The notes under the pieces: model-generated
Seen by the model: only the letters and a program-made list of their open reading frames with translations
The model's database searches: none
What the model was told of the DNA's origin: nothing
In this document: positions 13,176-24,010 of the stretch, one piece after another
Layout of the letters: every line of letters begins with the position of its first letter
How positions within the stretch are numbered: the stretch's first letter is position 1
Position numbers and translations under genes: made by a program
Assembly: GCA_963969595.1 (NCBI GenBank)
Contig: OZ018417.1
Coordinates: 1,490,501-1,554,500, forward strand
Direction: 5' to 3'
Origin: Neckera pumila
Lineage: Eukaryota; Streptophyta; Bryopsida; Hypnales; Neckeraceae
DNA length: 64,000 nucleotides

Positions 13176-13270
13176 AATTTGGGCCCAAAACCTGGAAAAT
13201 CTCTAGTCACACGTACTTGTCCAAAATTTCTATGTAGCCAAAAAATCCATGTTGGTATTTTAGGGGTTAA

Positions 13271-14833
13271 AGAACAAGGCATATGAGACTACTCTTAGAT
13301 AGTGATTTATTTCATTTTTATTTTTAGTAAGCAGACAAAGCAATGGAAAGAAGAGAGGTGAAACTATTTACATCCATTAATATGGATGAACATGCATAAT
13401 GTGGATGAACATGTATATAATCATCCAATAATGTGTAAAATCATCTATAGTAGAATGACATTGTCCTAGGATTATGTAGAAAATTAAGCAATTTCATCCA
13501 TTGAAAATAGGAGAATCTATCACTCAATATCCCCTCAATTATTGCTTGTAAAATAATTAATAAGCTACCTCCAACCTCGTCTTTATATATTTTTTGAAGT
13601 TATTGTGACTACAATTGGATGGGATATTGACATAGTACATGCCATTAATATTATTTCCCATATTCTATACTAATATACATATCCATACATTGTACCATAT
13701 TAATATTTCATATACAATATCCTGGTGTATTCCATATTAGAATTAGATAATTGTAAATATTTGTATAATTGTAAATATTTGTATAATATCTATTTTTAAA
13801 GCTTGATGGCAAAAGAAGGAGGTTCAAAAAATGGTCAAACTTCTTTTCTGAGCTGAATTTAACATTTTAAATTGTGTTAAGAAAAAAATCTCTTATATTT
13901 ATCATTTGAAGTGAAATTTGTCTATGAAATCAAATTTATCCTTTTATTTAATAGATATATAAAATTTTGATATTTTTGGCCTTTGGCAAAATGCATTTTC
14001 TATTTATGTTGATGGAAATAATTTTGATGGAAAAATCAAATTATTGTGAGTTTTTAAAACTAAAGGTGGAAATCAAATTATATAAATTATAATATATTTT
14101 AGAATAACCTATAATTTTAAACATAAATGAAAGATGGAAGGAGAAACATAATTCTGTAATTCAAATTTTTTTTAAAAGAAATTATGAATGAAAAACACAT
14201 CATACTAAGTTATTTGGATTCTAACACATGGAGCTTTCAATTGGAATAACTCTCTCAATTTTTGACATTTTTCAAAATTTTGAAATGGAATAGAAACAAA
14301 ACTTGTCAAGCTCTATTTTCTTAGTTTAAATCAAATTCTAGAAATAGTAATTTTGAAAGTTACAATCGAGGTTGACCAAGGCGCATCCACTTTTTGGATG
14401 CGTGGACCTTTAAGGGCTAAACTAACTATATCTTTTGACAGTTGTGAAAGAAAAGAAAAATGTATTAAATTTTGAGGTGTATTAAAGAACAAGAACCACT
14501 ATATAGAAATAACTTCTTATTTTTCAATATTTTTTCCACATTGATGAGCACATTCCTAGGAAATTATAGTTGCAAAAGTATGAATGGCTGCTGAGGAAAA
14601 GAAAAGGTGGAACATTTGTCTACACCTTAACCCATAAACAACGCTACAAACATTTGGCGTCTGATGAATGACAAGGAATTCTCCTATGTAGGACAGAAGT
14701 GCAATTATTCATCCCCAAAATTTTGTGTGAAAAGTGGAGAACTCCTAGAATTGATTGACTTCCATTGAGCACTTTTGGATTTTTATACAAGTGATTCTCA
14801 TTGATCCCAAATGGATGATTCTCACTCTGTCCA
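13271..14833. other. AT-rich repeat remnants
   Basis: There is no gene. GGACCTTTAAGGGCTAA near 14401 looks like a diverged right end of the TTAA family, and 14640-14825 is the second copy of the repeat at 9410. Confidence 0.45.
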
Positions 14834-15765
14834 TTAATCCATAAAGGACCAAGGTGATTTTCCTACCAAAAACCACTCAAAATTGTCATTTCTATTGCAA
14901 GGAGAAAAGAGCTTAAGAAATTGTTTTTTTTGCATATCCAACCGCAAGATCTTATACTTGACTGGTATATAAATATGTGGAAGAAATTTCAGAAACTTTG
15001 ACCTCGTAGATTGCAAGATAAATACGTTTAAAGTGAAGAAAACAAGTTTTTTTCCACCTTGCTTGACTAGATTTTTTGGCTTTGAATCTTTTTAGTTCAA
15101 ATTTTTTGCACTCTTGATTTTGATTTTCTACTTATTTACGTTGAATAGCTGAGTTGAGAATCTACCAAAAAAATTCAAGAAAAAAAACACTTAATTTTCA
15201 CTCATTAAAAAATTGTTAAGTAGAGGTGGATTCAAGATCGAAGAAAAAACTAAATTGTTAATAGCTTTTAGATGGAATAGAATCACAATAATTCCAAAGG
15301 TGAGATTGTTCTAGCAAGAAAATTTAACCCTATCTAACAATTTTTTTTGAAATTTTTTAAAAATTGCATTCAAAAATGAATTCTATAAGTTATTTTTTCA
15401 AGAAGATGCTTAGATTGCCCGAAAAACTAAGATTGTCCATAACTTTCTCATTATTAGTCCAAATTGAATGAAACAAAGCTTCACATGTAGAAAAAAATAT
15501 AATCTTTGAGTCAAAAAATTGAAAAAAAATTATTTTGACTTTTTGTGATTTTTTTTGTATTGCCCACAAAATTCCATTTTTACTTATTGTGTCATAACTT
15601 TTGCTCCCGGGCATCATTTAAAATAAAAATTATACATTCACAAAGCTCTTGCAAAGATATACAACCTCAAAAAATCCTAAAAAATATTATTAAAAATTGA
15701 GACAGTAGGAACCTGCCCGGATTCAAATTGTCCCCCGAGGGGACAATTGGTCCTTTAGGGGTTAA
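14834..15765 (+). mobile_element. TTAA-bounded non-autonomous element, 932 bp
   Basis: It runs from TTAATCCATAAAGGACC to GGTCCTTTAGGGGTTAA. Near the right end a short palindrome (TTGTCCCCCGAGGGGACAA) is conserved in position with the other copies, as is the CTCCCGGGCA block. Its length is almost identical to the 929-bp copy, so these are members of one homogeneous family. It is non-coding. Confidence 0.75.
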
Positions 15766-16249
15766 GGGTTAATTTTTAATCCATTTTGTCCCACTTTCTC
15801 ACCTTTTGGATTATGTGATGAGTTTTAAATTTGATGGAGAATTGATTCGTTGGAAAAGGTTCACCTGAGAAATGGACTTTTCTGTCCACAAATCTATTTC
15901 AAATACTTTTCATCCACTTTCAATTGTCTGGTGTGCACAAGAGAGCGCTGCATTGCGGCGTGCGCAGTAAGGAAACTCCCTTTAGTCGCAGATCTGCTGA
16001 TACGGTCGGTACGTTTTGTACATTTCTGTCTATTGCATCTAAGTCACGGTGTCCATGTGCTCGACTTCAACGTCAAGATTCTCTACTTCTTTTCCGTTTT
16101 CAGCGCAATTGGGAGCCGCAAATTCTCGTTGGAAACACTGACCCCTCACCAATGCAAGTCTCGCAGTCTCACACCCTCTGTCATGTCACTCATACCACTC
16201 CCTTGAATGCTGGTTTTATTGATTAGAACAACGCTTAACTAGACTGCAG

Positions 16250-16338
16250 AACTTCGACCTGCGATCTGAGACTCCGGTGGCATTCGGAAGTGGATTCGCT
16301 CTCTCAACCGGAAGTGTCACTCCAATGGCTCGAAACAG
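16250..16338 (+). CDS. possible isolated internal exon
   Basis: An acceptor-like CTGCAG ends at 16249 and a donor-like ACAG|GTGCGC follows 16338. The enclosed 89 nt read NFDLRSETPVAFGSGFALS and onward without a stop. Composition changes from AT-rich to balanced here. It may be an upstream exon of the gene at 16778 or the remains of another gene. I do not recognise the peptide. Confidence 0.25.
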
Positions 16339-16419
16339 GTGCGCGTATGTTCTTCTCTCTATTGGTCGAGATCGTAGAATTGTCTGAATTGAAAATAGTT
16401 GTTGCTCAGTTTTGTTTGA

Positions 16420-16852
16420 TTGTAGACCTGTAGCGCTGTTGATGTTGGAGGAAGTGAGGAACCGAAGTTCGGAGGGGCTGCAAGCATTCTTAGAAAAGTT
16501 GCATACGGTTTTGAAGCATCGATCGTTGGCGTTCCTGTTGCTGCAAAGTTTGGACGCAGTGTTGCCAGATTGGAAGTCTAGTCGAGTACCATTTTTGCGT
16601 GCTCTTTCAATGAGCAGCGTATTCTTGAGCCCAATTGGGACGTTGTGCGTACGTTGTCGGTAGAGGTCGTAAACAGGGTTGCTTGCACCTCTTGCTTGAT
16701 TGTCGCAAATGGATGTAGCCCTGTAGTGCTATAGATGTTGCCAGCGTGAGTGGAGGAGCTGAAGGTCAGTGGCTGCAATGAGTCTAAGCAGAAACATGCG
16801 CAGGGTTTTAAAGCATCGCTTGCTGGCGTTGATGTTGCAAGTTTGGACTCAA
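16420..16852 (+). repeat. tandem duplication, about 150-bp units 280 bp apart
   Basis: 16420-16562 and 16694-16852 share, in order, GATTGT, CTGTAG.GCT.T.GATGTTG, GGTTTT.AAGCATCG, TGGCGTT and GCAA.GTTTGGAC. The second unit contains the presumed ATG and signal-peptide coding region of the gene starting at 16778, so the first unit may be an inactive copy of its 5' end. Confidence 0.6.
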
Positions 16853-19061
16853 ATATACGCGACAGAGGGCATCGCGACAAGTACCGTTATTGCGCGCTCA
16901 GTGAAAGAGAACCCCTTTATCACGATCTTCGAATCGTATCATGGCATCAGCGGCGCCACTCACCAGACCAATTACACCCGCTTGAAGAGCCGAGACTTCC
17001 GTCTCATCAGCCTCAGCTCCTACGGCGACCACTTCAACCCTCTCTACGCCGCCGTCTGGGTTCACCGCGACGGGCCCCCCTGGGAAGGTTTCCACGGCTT
17101 GTCCGCCCCGGAATTCCAAACCAAGTTCGACCGCCTCACCAAACAAGGCTACGCCAACACGCTCCTCTCCGTCGTCGGCACCTCCTCCACCAGCGCCGTC
17201 TTCTCCGGCACCTTCGAGAAGCGGGAAGATGCCGCCAAGAGTTTCATGACGCTCACCGGCCTCCGCCACGGGGAAGAAACCGATTCCAAGTCGTTCCAGT
17301 ACTGGAACAGGTGGGCGCGCACGAAGAATCTCACCTTACGGTGTGCTTCAATCTACGGTAGCTTCGACGGGCTGTTGTACGCGGCCATCTGGGAGGCTAA
17401 CGCCGATGCGACTCATTGGCTTGCTAAAACGCATGACACGGAAGAGGAGTACGCAAAGTGGTTCGACGCTTGCATTCAGCTTCCTTACTGACCTGCGTTC
17501 GTCACTTCCTCTGAACATGGAAAATATCTTTCGATTTTCAAGAATGACGACGTGGGGGGGAATTGGGTCTCCAAGCATGGGTTGAATGGGACCCAGTACC
17601 AAGCAGAAGTGGAGAAGCAGAAAAGTCAAGGGTTGTACCCGATTTGCGTCCAAGGTGGTGGACCAAGCGCATCACCACGCTACACCGCAATCTTCGCTGA
17701 ACAAGACATTCCCATTCCGAAAATCTTCACCATCGAAGGCAAGACCGTCGCGGAGCTTGACCTCATCGACGACGTGATGTCCACTTTCAGGAAACGCCAT
17801 GGTGTCCGCGCGGGTCAATTCACGATCTCCAAGGACGGCGTGACCAAGTTTGAACGCGCATACACTTACGCTTCCCCGAGTTACCCCATCACCCTACCGA
17901 GCACGTTTTTTCGCCTGGCGTCAGTCAGTAAAGCCTTCACGTGCGCGGCCATCACGAAAGCCATGAACACCAGCCTCCTTACCTCTTCCACCCCCGTCTT
18001 CCCTCTTCTCGAAATCAGCTCCCCAGCTCTTGACTCCCAAACCCCCAGCCCCTTCATCGACACCATCACAATCCAACACTTAATCGACCACGCTGGGGGG
18101 TGGAAGATAGCAGACTCGGGATTCGACCCCATAGGTGCCTGCCGTGAAATCGCCATAGCTTTGAATTTACGTTCTCCCGTTACCAATTGGGACGTCGCGC
18201 GGTACATGTACGGGGAGCCTCTGCAATTCGAACCTGGCACGGAAGATTATAACTCAACCGGTGGCACCCCCTACTGTAAGTAATCTTGACAAGTTTACCT
18301 TTTCTGCCAAATCTCTCTATGAATAAGGATGGCGAGCACCATAGTTATGTGTTTGGGGTATGTCTTTTAAAGATGAGAGATTATGAATGCTTTTGAATCT
18401 AGATTGTCTTCTTTCTCCTTTCTACTTGCAATATGCTCTTTACGATCTCACCTTACGATTTGAATCAATTGCCATGTTTTGAGCCATTGGGCCTCAAAGT
18501 TCATGATTTTCTGCGATTGCAGCCAACTTCGGCTACCTCCTCCTGGGCCTCGTAGTCGAGAAGGTCTCAGGAATCTCCTTCATCGATTTTCTCAAGGAGC
18601 GCGTCGTGGCGCCCTTGGGCAACAGCGATGTGGAAGTTGGCAAGACGCGTCGTGATGAGCTGCGTCCTGATGAAGTCTCGTATGATCATCCTGCATTCGG
18701 CTTATCTGCGATTGATTTCCGTTCTGACTTGCTCACGCCGTATGCTTATGGTGGCGGAGGCTTTATTACGGAAGCGATGGACTCTGGCGGGGGGTTAATC
18801 GCGACGGCGACGGCGGTGGCGACGTTGATTCAAAGATATGCTGTTTGGGGAACTGGGGGAAGGAAAGCTGGAAGTGCACGGTCAGGGAGTCTGCCCGGGA
18901 CGAGCTCGTATGCGAGTACAAGGAATGATGGCGTGGATTTTGTGTTTATTTTTAATACGAGGGATTTTCCGGGGGATTATGGGGCTGATCCCCAGAAGGT
19001 GTGGGAGGAGCTTATTGGGAAGATTGTGGCGATCCTAAACGCGACGCCCATTTTCAGGTGA
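16778..19061 (+). pseudogene. BTRD1-repeat serine beta-lactamase-like hydrolase (polyglycine-hydrolase-like), in-frame TGA
   Basis: One frame runs from ATG 16778 to TGA 19059-19061 with an intron at 18276-18522 (CTACT|GTAAGT ... TTGCAG|CCAAC). The N-terminus (RRVLKHR, then LLALMLQVW) looks like a signal peptide. Next come about three repeats of the bacterial tandem repeat domain 1 type (repeat marks: SSYGDHFNPLYAAVW, WEGFHGLSAPEFQ, YLSIFK, WVSKHGL). A serine beta-lactamase/D-Ala carboxypeptidase-type domain follows: SVSK nucleophile motif at 17921-17932, and a Y-S-N motif rebuilt across the intron. The third catalytic box, usually K/H-x-G before SLPGTSS, reads RSG. An in-frame TGA at 17489-17491 interrupts the third repeat with clear homology on both sides, so this is a recent pseudogene, a polymorphism or a sequence error. 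The gene is GC-rich in AT-rich surroundings. Fungal relatives cleave polyglycine linkers of plant chitinases; that activity here is inference. Confidence 0.75.
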
Positions 19062-19140
19062 CTGCTGAGGGGGAGAGATTTGCGAGCGAATTTCAGGTAA
19101 CCGATTTTCAGGTGACCGATTTTCGATCCAATTTCAGGGG
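19052..19140 (+). repeat. short direct repeats TTTCAGGTRACYGA
   Basis: Four imperfect copies begin at the stop codon of the preceding gene (19052, 19091, 19106, 19132). They could mimic splice sites (CAG|GTRA). The sequence from 19141 to 19887 shows no gene. Confidence 0.5.
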
Positions 19141-19887
19141 CGGATTGTGTGCAAGTGAGCACGAGTGTGTGCAAGTGAGGTCTGATTTCTTTCCTCATAC
19201 GGGTACATTAATTGGGGTACACTTATTGGGTACATTACTTGGGGTTGGGTTTAGGTCAAATTCAAGAATGGCTTTTGGATGTTGCCCGTGTGCAAAAGTT
19301 TGAGAAGTGAGAAGTTCAATCGATGGATTATATCAAATTTGTATGCCTCGATTTCAGTGTTCCATTTTTGGACTTTCTTGCAGTACAGCTCGAAGCTTTC
19401 AAGTGGTTGCAACCTACTCAATCGTCCCTCACATTCACTAGGAGGTACGACGAGCTGTTTCTGAGCAAATTCTTGAGCTTTTTTGAAGTCCAAGAGTGAC
19501 ACTTGCATAAGGTACGCAATAGTTGGAAAGAGCTCAAAATTCTATTAATGGTCGTTTCAAATTTGTGTCCAAGTAGCAATGTCCTTGTGTTGGAGAATAC
19601 TGCAGTACAGCTTACAGCTTTTCAAGTCGTGCCAATTTACTTAGACTTCCTCATGTTCATTGTAAGGTAGGATAAGCTGTTTCTGAGAAAATTTTAGTAA
19701 CTGTTGTGATTGTGTGTCTATGAGGTTTGAGTTTATGCTCAGACATAAGCAGGTTGTGACCAAATTTAGGTAAAGTTTTAAGTGGAGTATGAATATTGTA
19801 TATAACTGTTGGAAGAGGTAGAAGTTCAATTCATGGATTTTGATAGCGTGCATTTGAGGTGTGAGTTTAGGGTCACACAAGCAAATA

Positions 19888-20142
19888 CTCTTTCCGTCCC
19901 ACAATGATTGTCCACAGCTTTGTAGGTAGATTTTTGAGCCAATTTCATTGATCATATTGTGAAAAACATAATTAAGAAAGGTTCCAAATTTTATATCTCT
20001 AGAATCAATGAAGAACATTGCTGCATGTGTTCATTGCAACCTAATTAAAATTAGCCACAAGGAAGTCTTTTTTTCACCTACTCAAAACAACCTTAAAAAA
20101 ACATTACATTCAATGTGGACAATCATTTGGGGATGGAAGGAG
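19888..20142. mobile_element. Stowaway-like MITE, 255 bp
   Basis: Ends CTCTTTCCGTCCCACAATGA and the complement of TTTGGGGATGGAAGGAG form an imperfect TIR of about 28 bp that includes ATGATTGTCCAC. TA flanks both sides (19886-19887 and 20143-20144). It is non-coding. Confidence 0.75.
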
Positions 20143-20144
20143 TA

Positions 20145-21234
20145 TTGACTGACCTTTACTAAAGTCTGAGAATGGTGTCTGGATGCAGTGGTTATTTTTG
20201 TTCAAAGTTCATCTGAAAGATTTTTCAAATTTGTGCCCTAATTTCCATGCCATGCACTGAACAGTTTGTAATGAGCATACCCAAAATGGGTGTAAATCCT
20301 TGTCTTTTCTTCCTATAGAAAATTTAATATATTTTGATATCAAATTCAGATGAATACACAATGCAATTGCAACCTAGGATTCTCCGAGTGACGAAGGCAG
20401 CCACTGCGGTCACGCAGAAAAATGCAATGCTACATTGGATCCGCAAATCATTTGTTCCTAGCATACTTGACTGGACTCAAAAACTGAGCTTTTCGTACCT
20501 TGCTTTAAATAAGCTTCATCCACAATCCAGGTAAATTATGAAATAAGCTCCACAGACTCTTGTAGCTTTGAAGCTGCACTACAAATGAAGCACAACCTCT
20601 CCTAGCATGGTTGCTTATTAGCTTGATAACTATCAACTACCCTTCTCTTACATCATGAATAAGATGGAAGCAGGAACTAAGAGGCTTGAAACTACCACCA
20701 CCTTTGTGCCCAGGTAATAATTCTCTCAATTGGACGCCAGGATCTCACCGCCACGCTCTCTTCATATCAATCCATCCTGGACAATGAAGTTAGAGAAACG
20801 ATTTTATTCCAGGTAGAGGATACTAGAACCATTAGGGATGATCTTGTCTCCTCTGCCGACTGCTGTATCTTACCCACAACTTAGCATGACTTGGCAAAAG
20901 GACTATGACCATGGATCATTGAATGGACACGTGCTTGTTTTCTATCCCTTCCAAAATGTTCTACAACCTGCACACCAGCCTGCACACGAAGTTGATACTA
21001 GTGCACAGTGATAGAAATTGACCACAAGCGAGTTTGGCTCTGGACAGTTCCCAAAGTGATGTTTCCGCAGCTCTGGACTAATCTCCGGAATAGCACTTCT
21101 CCAAGTGTTGAAATGCTTGAGGGGACGCAGTTGAATCCTCTACCTCAGTGCTTCAGTTCTGGTCAAAATAGGACTTACTTGGCTAACTTTATTTTGCCAA
21201 TTCTATCGGTGAGCTCCCACCATAGCAGCTGCTG
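20145..21234. other. intergenic stretch, no firm gene
   Basis: A frame at 20357-20530 ends at a donor-like CCAG|GTAAAT and could be an orphan exon, but it has no recognisable motif or partner exon. Nothing else is supported. Confidence 0.4.
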
Positions 21235-22305
21235 CTACTTCCACAACCCTAGTCGGGACGTCCTCAACCGTTGACCCCAGCAATTTGGTGCTTCCTTGTT
21301 TTGGTTGTGGAGCATGGACCACCTTTCCAGTGAGCGCGTGATGTCACTGAATCTGGGCCTTTTTGAAGGTGTTTGGTTCCAGCACACTTCTATAAGAGCC
21401 ACCAAGCGCCGATCCAGACCATGCGGGAGTTCCGGCCTAGCTCCTTGCAACACCAGTGCAAGAATGTCTGGTTTCCTAACAGACTCGAAAGCGTCCTGAA
21501 AAAATCTCTTAGCATGTTATTGCAAAGAATTATGTGTCGGCTTTGACTGTGTAGAACTCCTCAGGATTGAATATCCTCAATATATAATGAGCATCATAAT
21601 CCTCAGGACCCCGATAATGAGGCGTTGCTTGCATCATAGGATAGATAACACTCGATGACGATACTTCTGGTGCTTGATAGCCGCGCGTTCCTACGACACC
21701 CCGGAAGTGCTTCTTGCTGATGAACTCCTCCGATATTTCAGCACGGTCCAGCTTCACCATCTGGGACACACTGAAGTCCATGATATTGATATGAAGTTTA
21801 CCATCACAATCATGCGACACAAGTACATTTGAGGCCTTCAGGTCACCGTGGAAAACACCCTGACCATGCAAGTACTCCATCCCTGACCAAATTTGACAAA
21901 TGATGTCCACGGCCTCGGTCTCACTGAATGCCAGTGCATCCCCGGCCATGTTCTTTAAGTGCTCATGCAGGAGGTGACGCAGGTCACTCTCCATCAACTC
22001 CATCAAAATCATGCAGCCACTGGGATCCCCAATGCTGTCCACGAAATTCCTATGCAACCCATCACGAGGGGATGACTTAACTTCGAGAGCATGACCACTT
22101 CCCTCTGTATGGCGAGCACATTCGCAGTTTGTACAATTTTAGCAGCACACTGCTTACCACGCCAGGAGGCCTTCTGCACTGTTGAAAAGCTGCCTCGTCC
22201 GATTTGGTCACCGATCTTGATGTCCGATGGAGGAATTTGCAGATACTTAGGCATCTCGACTTCAATTTGTTCACCACCATTCCAGCTTCCCAATGAGGTC
22301 GCCAT
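21235..22305 (-). pseudogene. TKL-type protein kinase pseudogene
   Basis: Read on the minus strand from ATG 22305. The kinase domain starts almost at once: Gly loop GRGSFS, CAAK in the VAIK position, catalytic loop HGDLKASN (Arg of HRD replaced by Gly), DFS in place of DFG, and GTRGYQAPE. The frame is lost by a 1-nt shift near 22045. Two in-frame TAA (21530-21532 and 21509-21511) fall where subdomain IX should lie, a second shift occurs near 21495, and the C-lobe resumes (CWNQTPSKRPRF) to a stop at 21235. It resembles the kinase domain of the gene at 55107 but lacks its long N-terminal helical region. The lesions make a functional product unlikely; a short intron could hide the TAA pair but not both shifts. 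Confidence 0.75.
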
Positions 22306-22659
22306 GGCGCTCCTTGAATAAATATTCAGAAATGTTGATGTCACTATTGCAGCAACCCTATACCCTACACCCTAGACGATTCCTGCATATAAGAGACCGA
22401 TATGAGGAAACCGGAGAATCTGATGTGGATCCAAGCGCTTCACACGATGGAAACTAACATGCAAAGTGATCTTTACAAGAGAGTCCACATCAGAGCAAAC
22501 AAACGGGCACGGGATATACGAAATACAAGTGAAATCTGTGAAACCCGATTTCAGAACAGAGGCCTCACCACTTTGAATGGAGAGCTGGACTACGAAGAGC
22601 TCAATCAATCCTGATCTATCATACGTATTCGAAGACCTTGCGCATTTGACAGTTTCGAT

Positions 22660-22791
22660 TCAAACCCTAAGCGGATCAGCTCGCACGGCCCTTCTGGCTG
22701 TCTCACGAGCCCTATTCCATCCGCTCCATGCGATTTGCAATTCACGCCAGTCTTCGAAGAAAATCTTGAAGTTGGGATCCGAGGTCTTCAT
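22660..22791 (-). CDS. small ORF upstream of the kinase pseudogene
   Basis: A 43-codon ATG frame (MKTSDPNFKIFFEDW start) lies 355 bp upstream of the kinase start on the same strand, in balanced-composition sequence. It could be a former 5' exon of the kinase or an upstream ORF. No family is recognised. Confidence 0.2.
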   Translation of the reverse strand: MKTSDPNFKIFFEDWRELQIAWSGWNRARETARRAVRADPLRV

Positions 22792-22967
22792 CTACAAGGG
22801 CCATCTAAGCATTGACTCCAAAGGAAGAAACCCCACAACTAGTATGTTGGTTTTCCTCTTCTAAAATCCATTACACAATAATACAAACCAGCTTACACAG
22901 CTCCTGAGATGCATTTCGAAGTTCATACAGAGCTTGAACTAAGTTACAGTACTCTTGCTCAAACTAA

Positions 22968-23406
22968 GGTAGACCAGCCCATTGTGGTCAGATGATCCAT
23001 AGTAGACACCTAATGACCCCATGACAGTTTTTTTGGCCACAATCAATGTCTAACCTGACACCAATGGAGTGATTAGTGACCTCATTAGGAACACCTGCTT
23101 TTTCAATGTAAATCATTGTAGGAAGTGACTTTTTATGGCCTTTTTCATTAGAAATTATTGTGACCACTTTAGGTGATTAAGAAGAGCATATTGGATGCAC
23201 TTTTTGTTGGTTATGGGGTAGCCTATTGACTCTTTTGGACAGATCACGTCAAAAATCCATAACAAATTCATATATTGTTTGAAAAATGTAATTTCAATTG
23301 CTCTCACTATTTCTCACACTTGTCTTCATGTGGGAAAAAATTTGAAAACTTTCAGCAATGGCATGAGGGTAGACTCCAAAGTTTGACCACAATGGGCTGG
23401 TTTACC
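22968..23406. mobile_element. non-autonomous element with ~25-bp TIRs, 439 bp
   Basis: GGTAGACCAGCCCATTGTGG at the left matches the complement of CCACAATGGGCTGGTTTACC at the right with one mismatch. Flanks are CTAA (22964-22967) and TTAA (23407-23410), compatible with a mutated TTAA duplication. The ends differ from the CCCCTAAAG family. There is no coding frame. Confidence 0.6.
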
Positions 23407-23494
23407 TTAACCCCATGATGGTGGGTTGGAGGCCATGTGAGTTGGTAGAACGTTGACTTTTGAATCTCTGTTTGTTTTGGTTTCTTTGAAGTGG

Positions 23495-24010
23495 GACAAG
23501 CTTTTTTAACTCACAGTTGTTCAAGTTCTCATTGATGTAACTTGAGTGTTGCATTTTATGCTATAGCTTGTAGTGTGTACATGCAATGTAATATAGAGTT
23601 ATGCAATAGTGAGGTTGTGACAAATGCTAGCCTAATGTTGTAATGCATGTTATGTCTTGGAATATTTAGTTTAGCAAAGCTACTAAAGAATGTAGTAATA
23701 CATGCAAAAAAAGGTCTGCTATTGGTGTGAGTTGTATTTGTGGAGAAGTAAGCAATTGAGGCGATGTTGCATATGCTCCTAAAAAAGCAAAGGTAATTAT
23801 TATCCTATCATATGTCTGCACTCATATGTGAAGATTAGAGCCTTTCATTCAATGAGCAATCCCAACTTTGTGTATGAAGAATTTCCATATATACTACAGA
23901 TATGAAATTTGTACTATACAATGTTTTAGACAATGTAAGAAGGTTTTCAACTCAAACCAATTTGATGTTTATATGTGATTGGATTTCAATATAGATCTTT
24001 CTAAATATTG
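23495..24010 (+). repeat. dispersed repeat, copy B
   Basis: Second copy of the repeat at 4150-4760, same orientation, with interspersed indels. The following sequence to 26301 is AT-rich and holds no gene I can support. Confidence 0.6.

Larger units (their letters stand above)
11022..13270 (+). mobile_element. outer TTAA element interrupted by a nested copy
   Basis: The left end TTAATCCCTAAAG at 11022 is followed by the family's left-end signature (CACCAAAAATACTCCAAAACTG). Diverged family interior continues to 12246, then a complete reversed family member sits between two TTAA sites (12247-13175). About 95 bases later TATTTTAGGGGTTAA ends at 13270. The simplest reading is a copy inserted into an older copy. 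The outer right arm is too diverged to be certain. Confidence 0.45.

Noticed and set aside
16750..17361. 203-codon plus frame rich in Arg, His and Pro, and minus frame at 16898-17269
   Set aside because: Both are shadows of the GC-rich hydrolase exon; their composition is that of an off-frame reading.
17480..17500. Intron removing the in-frame TGA of the hydrolase
   Set aside because: No GT-AG pair flanks it and BTRD1 similarity is continuous through the codon.
19641..20018. 125-codon minus frame
   Set aside because: It runs through the Stowaway-like MITE and has no recognisable domain.
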